Below, in pieces: positions 33,201 to 45,158 of a stretch of 64,000 nucleotides of DNA. Numbering within the stretch: position 1 is the stretch's first letter; every line of letters begins with the position of its first letter. Source of the DNA: Gracilaria domingensis (Eukaryota > Rhodophyta > Florideophyceae > Gracilariales > Gracilariaceae); assembly GCA_022539475.1 (NCBI GenBank), contig VCMS01000176.1:1-64000 (forward strand), read 5' to 3'. The position numbers and the translations under genes are program-made. A model generated the notes under the pieces. The model was not told where the DNA came from. It saw only the letters and a list, made by a program, of their open reading frames with translations, and did not search any database.

Positions 33201-36200
33201 AGAATGGCGGCTCCACCGTTAATTCGGGCACGGATCATGATACACAACGGGTCTCCATGTTGTTTTCGGATCATTTCTTCCGGAGATACCAATACAAAAT
33301 TTCCCGATAAGGGCTTTACAGCCTCGGCTTTGCCTGCAACAGGCAGTTCATCAACTCAGCGTCTCTATCGTCCAGTCATCTGCCAGTCGTCAAGGATCGG
33401 ACGATTACCTAGCGTAATACGTGGCGAGAACTTCTAGGTGAGTCAACTCTCCCCCTCGGCCCCTACTTGCAACGAAGTGTCCTCGCTCACGAGTTACCAC
33501 AACTTGTGGTTGTGACTCGACTGTCCTTACGAGGTAGCCAATGTCGTTGACCTGGAATAGAATGGCGGCTCCACCGTTAATTCGGGCACGGATCATGATA
33601 CACAACGGGTCTCCATGTTGTTTTCGGATCATTTCTTCCGGACCAGTCATCAACTCAGCGTCTATCGTCCAGTCATCTGCCAGTCGTCAAGCCGCCACTC
33701 CGGGGTTGCGGTTCATCATCGTCGACGACGAAGCAACGAATATCATCGTCCTAGACGACCGGAGTTTCCCCATTCGTGGGTAAGCGCGACAGCGCGTCCG
33801 CCTAGATCTTCAGGGTTTCTTTTTTGTATACGACGTCGAAGTCGAATTCCGCTAGGCAGAGCCTCCACCGCATAAGGCGGCCTGATGGGTCAGAGATATT
33901 CATCAACCACCTCAACGAGGAATGATCCGTGTACACGGTAAAGTGAACACCTAGCAGATAGGGACGGAGGTTGAATAATGCCCATACGACTGCCCGGCAC
34001 TCCTTCTCCTAAACGGAATAGTTCCGTTCATGAACGTTAAGGGAACGTGACCAGTACCCTATGGGTTTTCGTTCTCCCTCGAGAGTGACTTGGAACAGCG
34101 CGCAGCCTTCTTGGTAGTCGCTCGAGTCCGTGTCCACGGAGAACGGCAATCTCGGTTTTAGTAACGATAAGATCGGTGCTGATGTAACAGCCTCCTTCAA
34201 AGAGTTGGATGCTTCTGCTTGTGCGGGCGTGAAGAGGTCCAGAAGTTTCCACGGTCTTTCCTTGCCAAAAACAATGCCTATCGGTGTCTGACCTTTTCGC
34301 AAGAGAGCGTTAAGGGGAGCCGCAATGTCCGAAAAGTTCGGTACAAGCCGTCTGTAGACGTTGACCAGCCATAGGAAGGAGCGTAATTTCGTTTGAGTTC
34401 GCGGTTTTTTCGCCTTGGCGAGTGACTTGACGCTAGCTTCCTCGATCGTCAGCCATCTTGGACGGATGATGTGCCCAAGGTACTGGACGGTGTCGGTGAA
34501 GAATTCACACTTCCTCAACTTGAGGGTTATTCCTGCATCACGCAGAGTGGTTATCACGTCTCTGACATGGGTGAGATGATCTTCCAGATTACTGGAAAAC
34601 AAGATGATATCGTCAACGTAGAAGAAGCAGGTCCGCCAATTGAAGCGACTCAACAAGATGTCTATGGCACGTTTGAACGTAGCGGGCGCGTTGATTAAGC
34701 CGAAAGACATCCGCTTGAAGCGGTAGGAGCCCGAGTGGCACACGAACGCAGCATCATTGCGGTCTTCCTCCCTGACAGGAACTTGCCAGTATCCCCAATT
34801 GGCATCCAATACCGTAAACACGGTAGCGTCACCGAGTAAATCGATGCACTCGTCCATAGGAGGGATTGGGTAAGCGTCTTTTACCGTCACGGCATTGAGC
34901 CGACGATAGTCGACACAGAACCTCCAGGTTCCGTCGGCCTTGAGAGCCAGTACCACTGGGGATGCCCACGGCGATTGGGGGTGTTCGATGAAACCTCCGC
35001 GGAGCATCTTGTCCACTTGGAACTGTTCCTCTTCTCGAGCTTTCGGTCCTGCCATGTAGGGGGGTTTTGAAACCAGACGCGTGTTCTGTAACAAATCGAT
35101 ACGGTTCTCCGTTGCATTCATCTCTCCAAGGGAGCCGTCCCACATTGGGGTAAACTCCCGTAACATGTCTCTTAGACGTTCACGGTGCGACTCCGGTACA
35201 TCACCGAGATCAAGTTTCTCGAGTGTCTTCGAGGGGTCAACCTTGTCGTAGCTCGTGGGCCTACGCTCTTCTGTCCCTGACACAGGGTGTGGTTCCGAGT
35301 CGGTCGGTTTCTTCTCCGTTGCGACGGTATTGTACCCGCGCAAACAGCAGGAACTGCAGCTCCCTCCGCCTCATTAGACGAGGTGACGTGATCTTCGGAG
35401 GTAGCTTGTCCGAGGACATTGGCAGCCGTCATCTTCGTCGGAACCATCGCAAGTGCGTGCGGTGTCACAGACCCAATGACTTCGTTCTCCATCAGATACT
35501 GGGGGGTGCTGCCAAGATTGGCAACGAGTATCCAAAACGGAGTATCCGGTGTGACTTGCACAACACCATCCGCGACAGCGAGTTGGCACTTCTCGCACAA
35601 CGAGGTAAGTGGTTGAATAACCCGAAGACCGTTTAAACGAGAATTAGCTGACACCATAACTTGGGACTCAGGCGGAATGCGAATCGACGAAGCGACGCGG
35701 AGCTTGGTGGACTCGCGCGACGGCGGTGCCCGGGCCTGCGCATCAGGAAGTGGAACTTGCTTCGGCGATGACCACTTCAGCGGACGACGGACGATCGGTA
35801 CCGATGAACCATCGTCGAGTTCTACACGCCTGAGGCGGAGCTTGATTGCATCGAAAACCCTGTCGCAGTAATCGCAACCGAAGGTGACTGGGGAAGCCAA
35901 TGACGGACAAACGATGAAGTCGACCTTCACCACGGAGGTTCCCAAACGCACGACTAAGTCGATTGTTCCCACCGTTGTTAACGGGCTATTATTCGCGTCA
36001 GTGACATCAAGAAGCACGTTGCGGCCGATACGTTCCGAAATTGCGGTGTGAGAAGGGACTCCACGATGAAGTTCGGACCTGCAACTGTGTCTAGTACAGT
36101 CAGGTAACGCACCATAAACTGTCGGCTTAGTCCAAGGTCAGCATTCACCTTATAGTTTCGCTTGGCCATCACCATGATTCGGTCCGGGATCCGGTTATTC

Positions 36201-38674
36201 CTTACCCGTATCCACGGTCGACGCAGAACACCGAGGTGCTCCGAGTCCGCGTCTGCAGCGTCTTTCCTTGAGAAGACTTTCACCGGGGAGCGAGGCAACG
36301 ACGCCTCGGGCGTCAACAGCCTCAACTCTGAGGACGCCTCTCCCGAAAGGGAGACTCTCTCGTTCAGTTTCCCTGAACTTCCGCCTGCGGCAGCCGCTCA
36401 GGTTCCTCGGCAGCGAGTGCTTGGGCTCGCAGGCCGCCGGGTCCCGCGTTAGCGGTATGGGGTTCGGCAACAGGCCGAGGGTTTGGATGCACAGGCGGTG
36501 CTTGGACATTCCGCTGCGGCGGTGGTGCTGCGACAGCGTGAAAGAAGTCCGTCTTCGCACGCAAGCACGAGATCATAAGGGCGGTTTTCTTCTCCTCCGG
36601 AGTCAAAGCTTCATATTTCACCGTGACCATGGGCATATCCCTCATCGAGAGGGCACACTGCGGCAAAATGTGACCATGCGTAAAGCAAAGGTGACAGATC
36701 GGCGTTGCCATTCCCGAACGTGGGGTACCATTCCGAGAATTGGTGAACCCTACCCTTGGTCGTGTGTCCTTCCATCCAGGCCGTTGAAAACGGGTTGCAC
36801 CGTTCGCATACGGGATTCTTGGTCCACTGGATTCTTGGTCCGTTCACACGGTTGGAATTTGCGTAAAGTAGCTGACCGTCTCGAGCGGTATCGAAGGAGG
36901 CATCCGTCGCCGACGGTGGTTCCGTAGTTAGAATGGAACTCAGGCTCTCCTGAGCCAAATGAACGTTTTCATACTCCTTTGGGGAGGCCTCGCTGGCTAG
37001 CAGCGACAAAGATGGGAAGCCAGTCTCCATCATCAACGCCTTGGCGGACTTCGACCTGGGAACAGGACCTCGTGCACGAAGTGCATCACCCTCCGCTCGA
37101 GCGTACTGGACTAACTCGAGTTAGGTAATCTTCCGCTTATCCTCGCGGTAGCGGGCGACCAAGGTCTTGATGGCAGGGTCAAGGCCGTCGACGAACATCG
37201 CACTACGTTCCGCTGCGGGGTAGACACTACCACAACGGTGGAAAGCCCTGTTCAGGCGTACCGAGTAGTCGGTTTCCGCCTCTCCAGACTTCTGCCGGGT
37301 GTCTCGGAGTGCCAGGATGGCCGTGCCGATTGCATCGTTGGTGGTGTACCAGCGCAGCAAGTACTAGACCGCTTCCGGCCAGCACGTAACCCCTCCTTCG
37401 GAGGCACGAGATGAGCCTTTTACAGAGTTGAACTGGTCTTCAGCCATTCCCCGTAAGATATATGGTAACGCAATGTAGGCCTGGCCTTCGTTCATTACGA
37501 GAATATCGGCCTGCGCCACGAAACGGGCGAAAAAATCAAGCACCAGGACTGGGTCGTCTCCAGAAATGGTCTGGTTATGCAGTGAGAGCCGCATACAGCG
37601 GATGCAGTCCTTCACTTTACCCGTCCTACGGGGTGTGCGATCCAATGAGAAATCCTCCAGACGGAAATACCGGTATGAAAGTAACTTCCGATACATCGGG
37701 TTCGTCGGCTTCAGCTCCTCCAACCAGGAGTGCTTCCGTCTCTTCGACCGGTACGAACAACCACTTGGGTGGCCGATGACCGCTTAGAGCGTGATGAGTG
37801 CCCTGCACGACCAGTCTCGGATGAGGAGTCGGATGAACCCGAACTAAACGGAACATCCGGTGCGTCGTCTGACGCACTCGAGTCCGAGTCGGAGTACTGA
37901 TTATCCTCCTTGACCTTTTGCCTGCGGCGAGATTTGTTCTGACCGGTGTTCTTGTCGCGATGCGACACTTCAACCGGCTCCGCCGGAGTGGCGAGTTCTG
38001 CCATACGGGCGTTCTCCAACGTCTCCAGACGGCTTCGAATCCGATCGAATCGGGTCTCAATTCTTTCCACGAAGGCAGCGGGTCCTCCAATGCATTCCAG
38101 CACGGAGTTGACATCGGACCGTAGGATACGGAGATCCTCTGCGACATCCTTCACAGGAAATGTGCGAACGTCCTCCCGGAGAGTCCGGCCTTCTCCCGCG
38201 AGGGAATCATGGGCTCCCATAAGGGAATTTTGAGCAGCTTGCAACATGCGAACCTGCTCTTCCAGGGTTGTACCCTGGGGGTTGTCAACCTTCTTCCGAC
38301 GGGACTGAGACGCCTCGGCGGTAGCCTTCACCTGACCAGCAGGAGCCGGTTCGGCGACGGAAGATGCCGGAGCAATCCCATCAGTGGGAGGGATTAACCG
38401 GGAGAAAGGAAGTGTCCGGCGCGCCGGCGGATTAGACCTCCGCGAGGGCGGCCGGTTACCCAGTGTCGATCCAGGCCGAACAGGTATCCTCGAAGGAGGC
38501 CGACCATCCATCGGATTACCACCGTTGGTGAAACGACTGCGAGGGATCGCAGGCTCCGCATCGGAGGGCTTCCGAGACATCCCTTTCCACACCAACCGTT
38601 ACACGGGAACTTCCAAACGAACCTCAAAGAGGCTACAAAAAAGTGAGTCAACCTTCTAAATCGGGAGACCACTT

Positions 38675-39414
38675 TGTAGTGCAATGCCTGCAAGCAGAAA
38701 AACAGCACGAAGACGTTCGTGATCTTCCTCTACTGAGGGCAACCCAGAGAACAGAGCCTCTCTGGAATGGTACAACTAGCCGGGTGTAAGACCGGGGCCA
38801 GACCATCACGACGGAGCGTTGAGAGTTGAGCAGAGAAGTGTGACTCACACGTGAGTGTAGCAGCTTCGAAAGAGGGGCGAAACCACAGAGTGGGGAAAGG
38901 GAAAGAGAGGGAAAAGAGGAAGAGATGAGAGAGGTACGGCGTATCGCCTGGGTATTCCCTATACAGGGTCGAACACAAACAACAAAGGTGAAACACTGCC
39001 AAAGTTGGGTTCTGCGGGGACGCAAGGTGGATAGACGCACCATGACAACGGGGAGTCCCTTCGATAAGAAGTTCTGCACCGCCGAAGGCCAGAGTGGCTA
39101 GAGCCAGGTTCTTTGAAGTAGGATCACCCTGGTTGGGAAACTTTACTGGTGCGACGGCGGCGACGCCGTCGCACTAAGTAGTGTCCTCATTAAAATTAAT
39201 AAATAATATTAACTAAACATCCCACTAATTTTGGCAAACGCCCACGTGTAGTGGCCAACCTCCGATCAGCTCCACCGTTTCCCACGTGTCCAAAGCATCT
39301 CGATGGCAACCACTAGTTACTACTAGTCATATACTGGTGTGCACCAGGCAAACCCGTGAACGAAAATTATGACTAAGTCCAGCGAAATTCCTCATAGATG
39401 AGCGTTGCAATACA
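38675..39414 (-). repeat. 5' LTR of the old gypsy copy, with adjoining primer-binding site
   Basis: 740 bp, TG...CA on the minus strand. On the internal side (about 38655-38672) the minus strand reads TGGTCTCCCGATTTAGAA, one base different from the young element's site. This fixes the orientation and the family tie. Confidence 0.8.
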
Positions 39415-40335
39415 CTAGCCACCCAGACTACTGACGGCACTATTTACACTGTTACTCACTCTGGCCAGCCTTTGCTTACGACTACGCATAAACCGCTTAC
39501 ATTGCCACGGAAATTTTACACACCGACTGTACGCATCAATCTCATCTCGGTACACGACATAGCGCAAAGATATGTCTTTGTATCGTTCCACCCTTCACGT
39601 GCATACATTTACAAACCACAAGCTCCAACAATTATCGCAACCGCGACGTATAAGAATGGAAAATACTTGGTTGACATTCCCCATAAAAGACCCACACGAT
39701 TCCATATACATTCTACACGCACCATAGCTCGTTCACAGTCCGGCCATCCCGCGAAAGACGCACACACAACTCACGAGACTCCTTCCCCGGCGAACGCAAA
39801 GAACAACAACATCAGCATGGCTATAACCAGAACCGAGCACTGTGTACCTGTCATCCTTCCTAACGTAACGCGCCCCAGTGACATTCTAACTCACAAGCAT
39901 CCATCACCACTTCGGCTATTCAAGACCTGGCATCTCAAACTGAATCACATTCATCCCAAAGCCCTCCATCTCATGGCCTGACATCAGCGCTGATAGCTAG
40001 CTATTACAGAACCTCCCAAATGCACTTGCGTCAAAACCGCCCAAGCGGACATGCAGCGACTGTCATGCAACCAAGCTCAAACCGTCGCCGCACCATCGCA
40101 CACAACACGCTGCAGTCATCGGAGAGAAGATATCATCTGACGTATTAGGACCCATTACACCGCCCCTGAGAACAGGAAAATTCCGTTTTGCCATGACGCA
40201 CCTTGATGTGGCATCTCGATACCTCTTGCTTGCCATGCTCACATCTCACAAAGAGGCTCTAGAAAAGCTTATAGACTCGATCGAAAACATCCGAAATCAC
40301 AATCAAAAATACCCGCGCTTATACCGCTGTGACAA
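39415..40335 (+). pseudogene. Ty1/copia fragment (end of protease to integrase)
   Basis: A fossil lying between the old gypsy LTR and the left end of element K. The plus strand reads as the copia segment after protease (YTPTVRINLISVHDIAQ), then the pre-integrase block (TWHLKLNHIHPKALHLMA) and part of the integrase core (THLDVASRYLLLAML). Only about 0.9 kb survives, with no LTR, and a few breaks are visible. Old. Confidence 0.75.
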
Positions 40336-40460
40336 CGTCTGTCTCTTACAGACGCTAGTTTTTGGCGAGGGTCGTCCAGAAAGTGGCAATGGTCGTCCAG
40401 CAAATCTTTTGAAAAGTATCGATATCATATATTTCAAAATTTGGAGATAATTTCTTGGGT
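40336..40460 (+). repeat. Left terminus of K, outer piece
   Basis: Contains the terminal block and one copy of the box with TATATTTCAAAATTTGGAG. The sequence then departs at about 40461 into the DIRS-type element and resumes at 44637 with a second copy of the same box. About 40 bases (AAAGTATCGATATCATATAT and onward) therefore stand on both sides of the DIRS element. Confidence 0.7.
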
Positions 40461-40865
40461 TGTCGAGTGAAAGTCAATTGAAGAACAAAACACTCTCTTT
40501 ACTTTAAATATAGGCCCGTCTTGCAAGCTCACACGCGAGCGCTATATTTCGTAAAACACACCTTCGAGGAAGTCTTAGAGATTTGGATATGATGATAGGT
40601 AAGGTGGGAATGGGTGGGCGCGAGAAACGGACATGCCAAAGAGACAGACCGCGCTGGGAACGGAGCCGCCGTACTTCAAGACCAATGGTCGCGCAGCGCC
40701 TGTGAACTGCTCACAACGCGACTGTCTCTTGTGTCGTGCGGTATCGATACGCTCGGCAGCCTGCGGGTAGGTTCTTGCCGCTCGCTATCCCTTTCAGAGC
40801 ACCTTCATTGCTGTGCACTACGTGACAGTAGATATGGAAGTCAATTGAAGGCCAAACTCTTCGTG

Positions 40866-41705
40866 TCACAAAAGCGGAGGGCGAAACTTCGAGCGTGCTA
40901 GAAGCTGAGCAAAAAACGACTCCGATGCGGGCGACAACGAGAGCAAACTGTCTGTGTAGGTGCGAAACATCGAATCCGTTGCCCAGTCAAATCGATGCCG
41001 AATTAACTGTTTAGGGAGACCAAGGAGAAGCAGTTCGTTAAAAGATCCGATTCGCGGGCTATGAGAGCTGTAAACGCAATTCTTGGGCACATTAACACTG
41101 GATGTGATCAAGGCTAGAAAGACTGCGTTTCGCAGACTAGATTGTTGTCCATGAGAACCAAAAAGATCCACATTGCCGGCCAGTTTGAGCCATTTCCGCA
41201 TCAGGCTGAAGGGCGTATTACGCGTTCGCCAGCTTGTGTTCCTCCAGTATTTAAGCACGAGCGGACGAGCGATTGCTTTCCCTTTGCGACGCTTTATGCG
41301 TACATCAACGATATCGGAACTGATGTTGAGGTCAGACCTATGAAGCGGCGTGATGCTGACCAAACGCAGATGAAAGAGAAAACTTATTAGCGTTGCGCAG
41401 CAAGCGCGGATAGTGCTTACATCTTTTGATGTACAGCCGGTGTCGACAACCATGCGCATAATAGCCGCAGAACATCCCAATCTGATGGGTCTATCCACGT
41501 TCACGGCGGTGAATTTGCGCGCGTATGCGTCTCTGAGGTTCTTGATCAGAGGCGTCCTGGTTAGGGAAGGCCGTCCGTGCTGCTCGTGGTACCTAGATAT
41601 CGCGGACAGGTACTGCGGTAGGGAAGCCGAGGAATTCCCCCCTTCGTTTGCAAGATGTCCAATAAAAGCGGCTATTGCTGCGTCGGTCTCTGTCAAGGGC
41701 TCCAT
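40866..41705 (-). CDS. Tyrosine recombinase of the DIRS-type element
   Basis: 279 codons from ATG 41705. Helical N-terminal core-binding part (AAIAAFIGHLANEGG, SLPQYLSAISRYHEQHGRP). The catalytic part has an arm for the first Arg, then SSHSPRIGSFNELLLLGLP (His-x-x-Arg), and RHRFDWATDSMFRTYTDSLL carrying the late His/Trp region and the nucleophilic Tyr. This is the tyrosine-recombinase order typical of DIRS-type elements, which use it for integration instead of a DDE integrase. Confidence 0.85.
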   Translation of the reverse strand: MEPLTETDAAIAAFIGHLANEGGNSSASLPQYLSAISRYHEQHGRPSLTRTPLIKNLRDAYARKFTAVNVDRPIRLGCSAAIMRMVVDTGCTSKDVSTIRACCATLISFLFHLRLVSITPLHRSDLNISSDIVDVRIKRRKGKAIARPLVLKYWRNTSWRTRNTPFSLMRKWLKLAGNVDLFGSHGQQSSLRNAVFLALITSSVNVPKNCVYSSHSPRIGSFNELLLLGLPKQLIRHRFDWATDSMFRTYTDSLLSLSPASESFFAQLLARSKFRPPLL

Positions 41706-41884
41706 TTCGTGGTCTTGGCAAAAGTCTAACCACTTTCACAGCTGGGTCGACCGGTTTTGCCAACTGTTCTCCGCTTAGCCGTGCGCCGCCATCAGGTTGG
41801 CTGCGGAAATTGCGGCCGTGGCGCAACCGTTTGACGTTGTCACCCGACTTAGTACAGAGGTTCTTACGCTGTTCTGGTACTGGG

Positions 41885-43870
41885 TCAGCAGCGTATCGTC
41901 GCGATTGCGAGCGCCCAGGTCGCAGCACTTGGCCGTCCCTTTAGGAGTGAGAACGGGAATTGCCTCGGTTGCACCACCGTCAGCCGTTCTGGGATGCGGC
42001 ACGAGCGCTGATACAACGGCTGTGTCGGCCAGTGCGGGGCCACGAGGATACCCCGGGCTCCCTCCCTGTCGATTTTGTCCAAGATGAGGTGCAGGAAGTC
42101 GAACCGAGGTGTCCAGAGGTGGCACACATCCGGCTCCCACTTCTGGCTGAGATGTTCGCCAAGGTACTTTCTTCGGGCCGCTAGCCGCTCTCCGAGCGGT
42201 CTGTTCCAGAAGACGTGGCGGTCGCACTCGTACTCGCGCTTTAACGCTCGTATCAAATGAAACGTAGCGCGTGCGTCCTGCGGGAGCCACGTCCTGGACA
42301 GCCGGTCTGCGAATCGGTTTACCGCGCTGGGCAACCATTGGGCTAGGATACGCACTCCCAGTGCTTGCCTCACGCGGTGAAGTTTCCTCAGCTCCGCCAT
42401 CATTGCTTTTGAGGCTGACACCATGGCGTTCAGCATGAACGCCACCGCTTCGTTGTCTTCGTGTACCAGCACAAGCCGCGTTTCCGGCTTCTTGAGAAAG
42501 ACGGCAAAATTTCTGGTCATTAGTAGCCGCACGGCTCGGAGCTCCCTCAATGTGATGCACTGCTGTCGTGCTTCTGCCCGCCACAATCCACTACCGGCCC
42601 ACAAACCGGGACTGCCGGCTGAAAGGTCCGGGCCCAAATTGCCTCCGTAACTCACGTCGGCCGCGTCGCTGTGCATTGCCAGCTGGGGCGTCGATGGTTG
42701 AAGTGGGCGGCCACCGTGGCCCGTAAATGATCGCCAATGCCGGAGGTCGCGCAATGACTGCCGCGCAAGACAGACTAATTGCCGTCGGCCTCTGGCACTG
42801 CTGCGTAAGGCGTGACTCAGGTCGTCGTAAAGGGCGCGGGTGTAGAACCTCGCCAGCGATAAAGCCAGAGACAAAAATACGCAGACTGCGCAAAAACGCT
42901 GAATATACTCGGGGAAGACCAGACGGCGGTGCAGGGAAGCTGTTTTGATGAGGGCCTTGGCCATTCTCTTCACCCTTTCCACCTTGTGTGGCACCACCTG
43001 AACCTCCATTTTCACCGTGTCGATGTGAAATCCCAGGTGATCGATCTGCTGAGAGCCTCCCCACTCCCCCTTTTCCGGGTGGCGCGTTATACCTAACCGC
43101 TCCAAAAAGCGAGTCAGTTTCTTCCTTGCTCTCTTGCAGTCTCGCCGCATAGAGTGACGGCCAAAAGGTGAGGGGGCCAGAAGGAAGTCGTCTATATATG
43201 GGAGCAATCGGTAGCCCAATGACTGCCTGATGTGCCGTACTAATGGTCGCAATAACTTCGTGAACCACATGGCCGACCTGCTCCAGCCGAAGGGCAAGGT
43301 CACGCACCGGAAGTATCGGCCTTGGTAATGGAAGAGAAAATAATCCCTCATCTCGGGGTGCAGATAAAAGGCGCGGTAGCCCCCTATGATATCCCATGAC
43401 ATAAGGTAGTCCTTCTCCTGTAGGTCGAGGGCGAAGGACGGGATAGTTTCCATCTTCAAGGTGCCGCGTGGCCAGTGCTTGGACTGTCTGCTGAAGTTGA
43501 TAACAAAACGACCCTTCAGCTCTCCGGCTGAGTTTGACCGCCAGACGGTAAATGCGGACGATACCATGAGCCCTCTGCGCACTCTTTCCATAGCATACTC
43601 TCTCGATACTTCTTCGTAGATATGCTCCGTTAAACCTCTCTCGAGGTCCTTTTTACCGTACTCGATGTCCACGGGGGTTTGTGGAACGGGTTGTAGCATT
43701 ATGCCATCCTCGAAAGGGATCGTGGGGGGGTCCCAGATCCCATAGCGGACGGCACGAGCTACATAGGGTGACGCTCCCAGTACACGTGCCCAATGGTCCG
43801 CTCTGGTCGACGTCTTGCGCCAGAGAGCCTGCGTTCCACCAGGCTCTCTGTTGCGCGGCAGTCCGCGCAT
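41885..43870 (-). CDS. Reverse transcriptase and RNase H of the DIRS-type element
   Basis: 661 codons from ATG 43870. Reverse transcriptase blocks include FVINFSRQSKHWP, MSWDIIGGYRAFYLHPEMRD, TLPFGWSRSAMWFTKLLRP and the catalytic LLPYIDDFLLAPSP (YIDD). A thumb-like region with a zinc-free connector follows, and then RNase H begins at LAMHSDAADVSYGGNL. The arrangement and YIDD with RNase H directly behind fit DIRS-type elements. It lies between the gag-like frame and the recombinase, all on one strand. Confidence 0.85.
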   Translation of the reverse strand: MRGLPRNREPGGTQALWRKTSTRADHWARVLGASPYVARAVRYGIWDPPTIPFEDGIMLQPVPQTPVDIEYGKKDLERGLTEHIYEEVSREYAMERVRRGLMVSSAFTVWRSNSAGELKGRFVINFSRQSKHWPRGTLKMETIPSFALDLQEKDYLMSWDIIGGYRAFYLHPEMRDYFLFHYQGRYFRCVTLPFGWSRSAMWFTKLLRPLVRHIRQSLGYRLLPYIDDFLLAPSPFGRHSMRRDCKRARKKLTRFLERLGITRHPEKGEWGGSQQIDHLGFHIDTVKMEVQVVPHKVERVKRMAKALIKTASLHRRLVFPEYIQRFCAVCVFLSLALSLARFYTRALYDDLSHALRSSARGRRQLVCLARQSLRDLRHWRSFTGHGGRPLQPSTPQLAMHSDAADVSYGGNLGPDLSAGSPGLWAGSGLWRAEARQQCITLRELRAVRLLMTRNFAVFLKKPETRLVLVHEDNEAVAFMLNAMVSASKAMMAELRKLHRVRQALGVRILAQWLPSAVNRFADRLSRTWLPQDARATFHLIRALKREYECDRHVFWNRPLGERLAARRKYLGEHLSQKWEPDVCHLWTPRFDFLHLILDKIDREGARGILVAPHWPTQPLYQRSCRIPERLTVVQPRQFPFSLLKGRPSAATWALAIATIRC

Positions 43871-43953
43871 TACTGCTTTCCGGAATCGCCATCGCTTGAC
43901 GATCCCTTTTTCTTCCCGGACTTACCGGACTGGGCCAGCATGAGCTTTGCGAG

Positions 43954-44520
43954 CTATTTTTCAGATTCGATCTCCAAGCGAGACGCCAGTGTCTCTCGGA
44001 GGGAGCGATGCGTCTCCGAGAAAATAGCATCGTGACCTTGCTCTGCTAGATATGATGCCTGTCGGGCGATTTCCATACCCCTGTCAGTAATGTCCTTGAA
44101 ATACTGTCCACGCATCGTGAGAATCTCGTGTGCTTCCTTCAGAGCCGGTTGGCATAACGACAGCATTCGCACCCCGTCCTCAGCAGAGTCGCTCGACCTT
44201 GCAAGTTCAAGTGCAGCCAAAGCAGTCTTAGTCCTCGTGCCGGCGGCGTTTATGTACTCCCACTCTTTGTGAGACCGTCGGTCCCTGTTTTTCAGCTCTA
44301 AGAGAAAAGCGTTACTCGGCGGCTTAAAGTAGCCCATGTGATCCAAGGGGACATAAAATCCCCTTTCGAACAACGTCGCGCGCCCGCGCACTTTCGCAAG
44401 TGTCAGAGCTTCCGCGACCGAGTTGAAGTCTTTTTCCTCCTCCTTTGCTTGTGCCCATTTGGCGACAAACACGTTCCAATCTGCGTTGGCGCCGGCGCCA
44501 GGATTGCTAGGCTCGCCCAT
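43954..44520 (-). CDS. Gag-like protein of the DIRS-type element
   Basis: The frame from ATG 44520 (MGEPSNPGAGANADWN) gives about 188 residues of mostly helical, charged sequence without a zinc knuckle. Its position, directly upstream of reverse transcriptase and just inside repeat A1, is what identifies it. Sequence similarity to known gag proteins is not obvious by eye. Confidence 0.6.
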   Translation of the reverse strand: MGEPSNPGAGANADWNVFVAKWAQAKEEEKDFNSVAEALTLAKVRGRATLFERGFYVPLDHMGYFKPPSNAFLLELKNRDRRSHKEWEYINAAGTRTKTALAALELARSSDSAEDGVRMLSLCQPALKEAHEILTMRGQYFKDITDRGMEIARQASYLAEQGHDAIFSETHRSLRETLASRLEIESEK

Positions 44521-45121
44521 ATTACGCAACGATCGCGTTTTGCTGAAGATGTCGCCGCTCCGTCGGGAGGGTAGTTTCACGGGAAACTGGCAGTTTCACG
44601 AGAAACGGACATGCCAAACAGACAGACCGCGCTGGGGAAAGTATCGATATCATATATTTCAAAATTTGGAGATAATTGCTTGGTTTGTCCAGTAAATTTT
44701 TTGAAAAAATTATCGAGATCGTGTATTTCAAAATTTGGAGATAATTGCTTGGGTCGTCTAGAATCGCTGTGCATTAAGTACTGGTTGGTTTTCCACTCGT
44801 GCTAGTCCCTTAGTGGAAGGCTCTCTGAAAGGTATTTCGCGAAGTCTAGATTCAGTTTCCATTAAGGTGCACATTACACGATACCTTCTGCGGAATGATA
44901 CCCTGCAACGCATGGAATACTGGTGCTCGTACAGATGATGCCCATTCTGAAATCACACCGTTTTATTCGTATCTATTCTTCTATCGACCGCTTTTGCTAA
45001 CCACTATTTCGCTATATTACATGTACCATTTCCCCGTGATGGAGCGGGAGTAGGTGCAATCGGCAGCTGCCCCGGACTGCACCTGCACCAAAGTGCGGTA
45101 TCGGTAGAACACATACGCACC

Positions 45122-45158
45122 CCGAGAGAATGAGGCGCGAAGCGCCTCATCCTCTCGG
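45122..45158. repeat. Hairpin in the left K arm
   Basis: 17-bp arms (CCGAGAGAATGAGGCGC and its near-perfect complement, one mismatch) around a 3-base loop. The same hairpin is present, perfect, at 59092-59128 in the right arm. Confidence 0.8.

Larger units (their letters stand above)
27476..39414 (-). mobile_element. Ty3/gypsy chromovirus, old copy, heavily broken
   Basis: An 11.9-kb fossil of the same family as 6869-18781, on the minus strand. The LTRs (27476-28249 and 38675-39414) differ by many substitutions and indels, so it is far older than the plus-strand copy. Parts, in minus-strand order: primer-binding site next to 38675; gag about 38595-36364; protease and reverse transcriptase about 36325-34009; RNase H and integrase about 34150-32306; spacer and chromodomain remnant about 32284-30600; then an antisense protein-like stretch at 28469-30227 before the 3' LTR. 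A dozen or more breaks are visible. I found no convincing target duplication. Confidence 0.9.
40461..44636 (-). mobile_element. PAT/DIRS-type tyrosine-recombinase retrotransposon
   Basis: A 4.2-kb element on the minus strand with gag-like, reverse transcriptase/RNase H and tyrosine recombinase frames. Its ends fit the split direct repeats of PAT-like elements. Repeat A is at 44599-44636 (outer) and 40620-40658 (inner); both contain GAAACGGACATGCCAAA and AGACAGACCGCGCTGGG. A short repeat B (AAGTCAATTGAAG) occurs near 40836-40850 and again near 40464-40480. The order is A1, ORFs, B1, A2, B2. No break inside the three main frames is obvious, so it looks nearly whole. It is nested in K, so younger than K. 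Fossil status is otherwise undetermined. Confidence 0.8.

Noticed and set aside
39281-39410. A tRNA or small RNA gene in the conserved block repeated at 28120-28249
   Set aside because: The repeated block is part of the paired LTRs of the old gypsy copy; I could not fold a cloverleaf or recognise the tRNA boxes in it.
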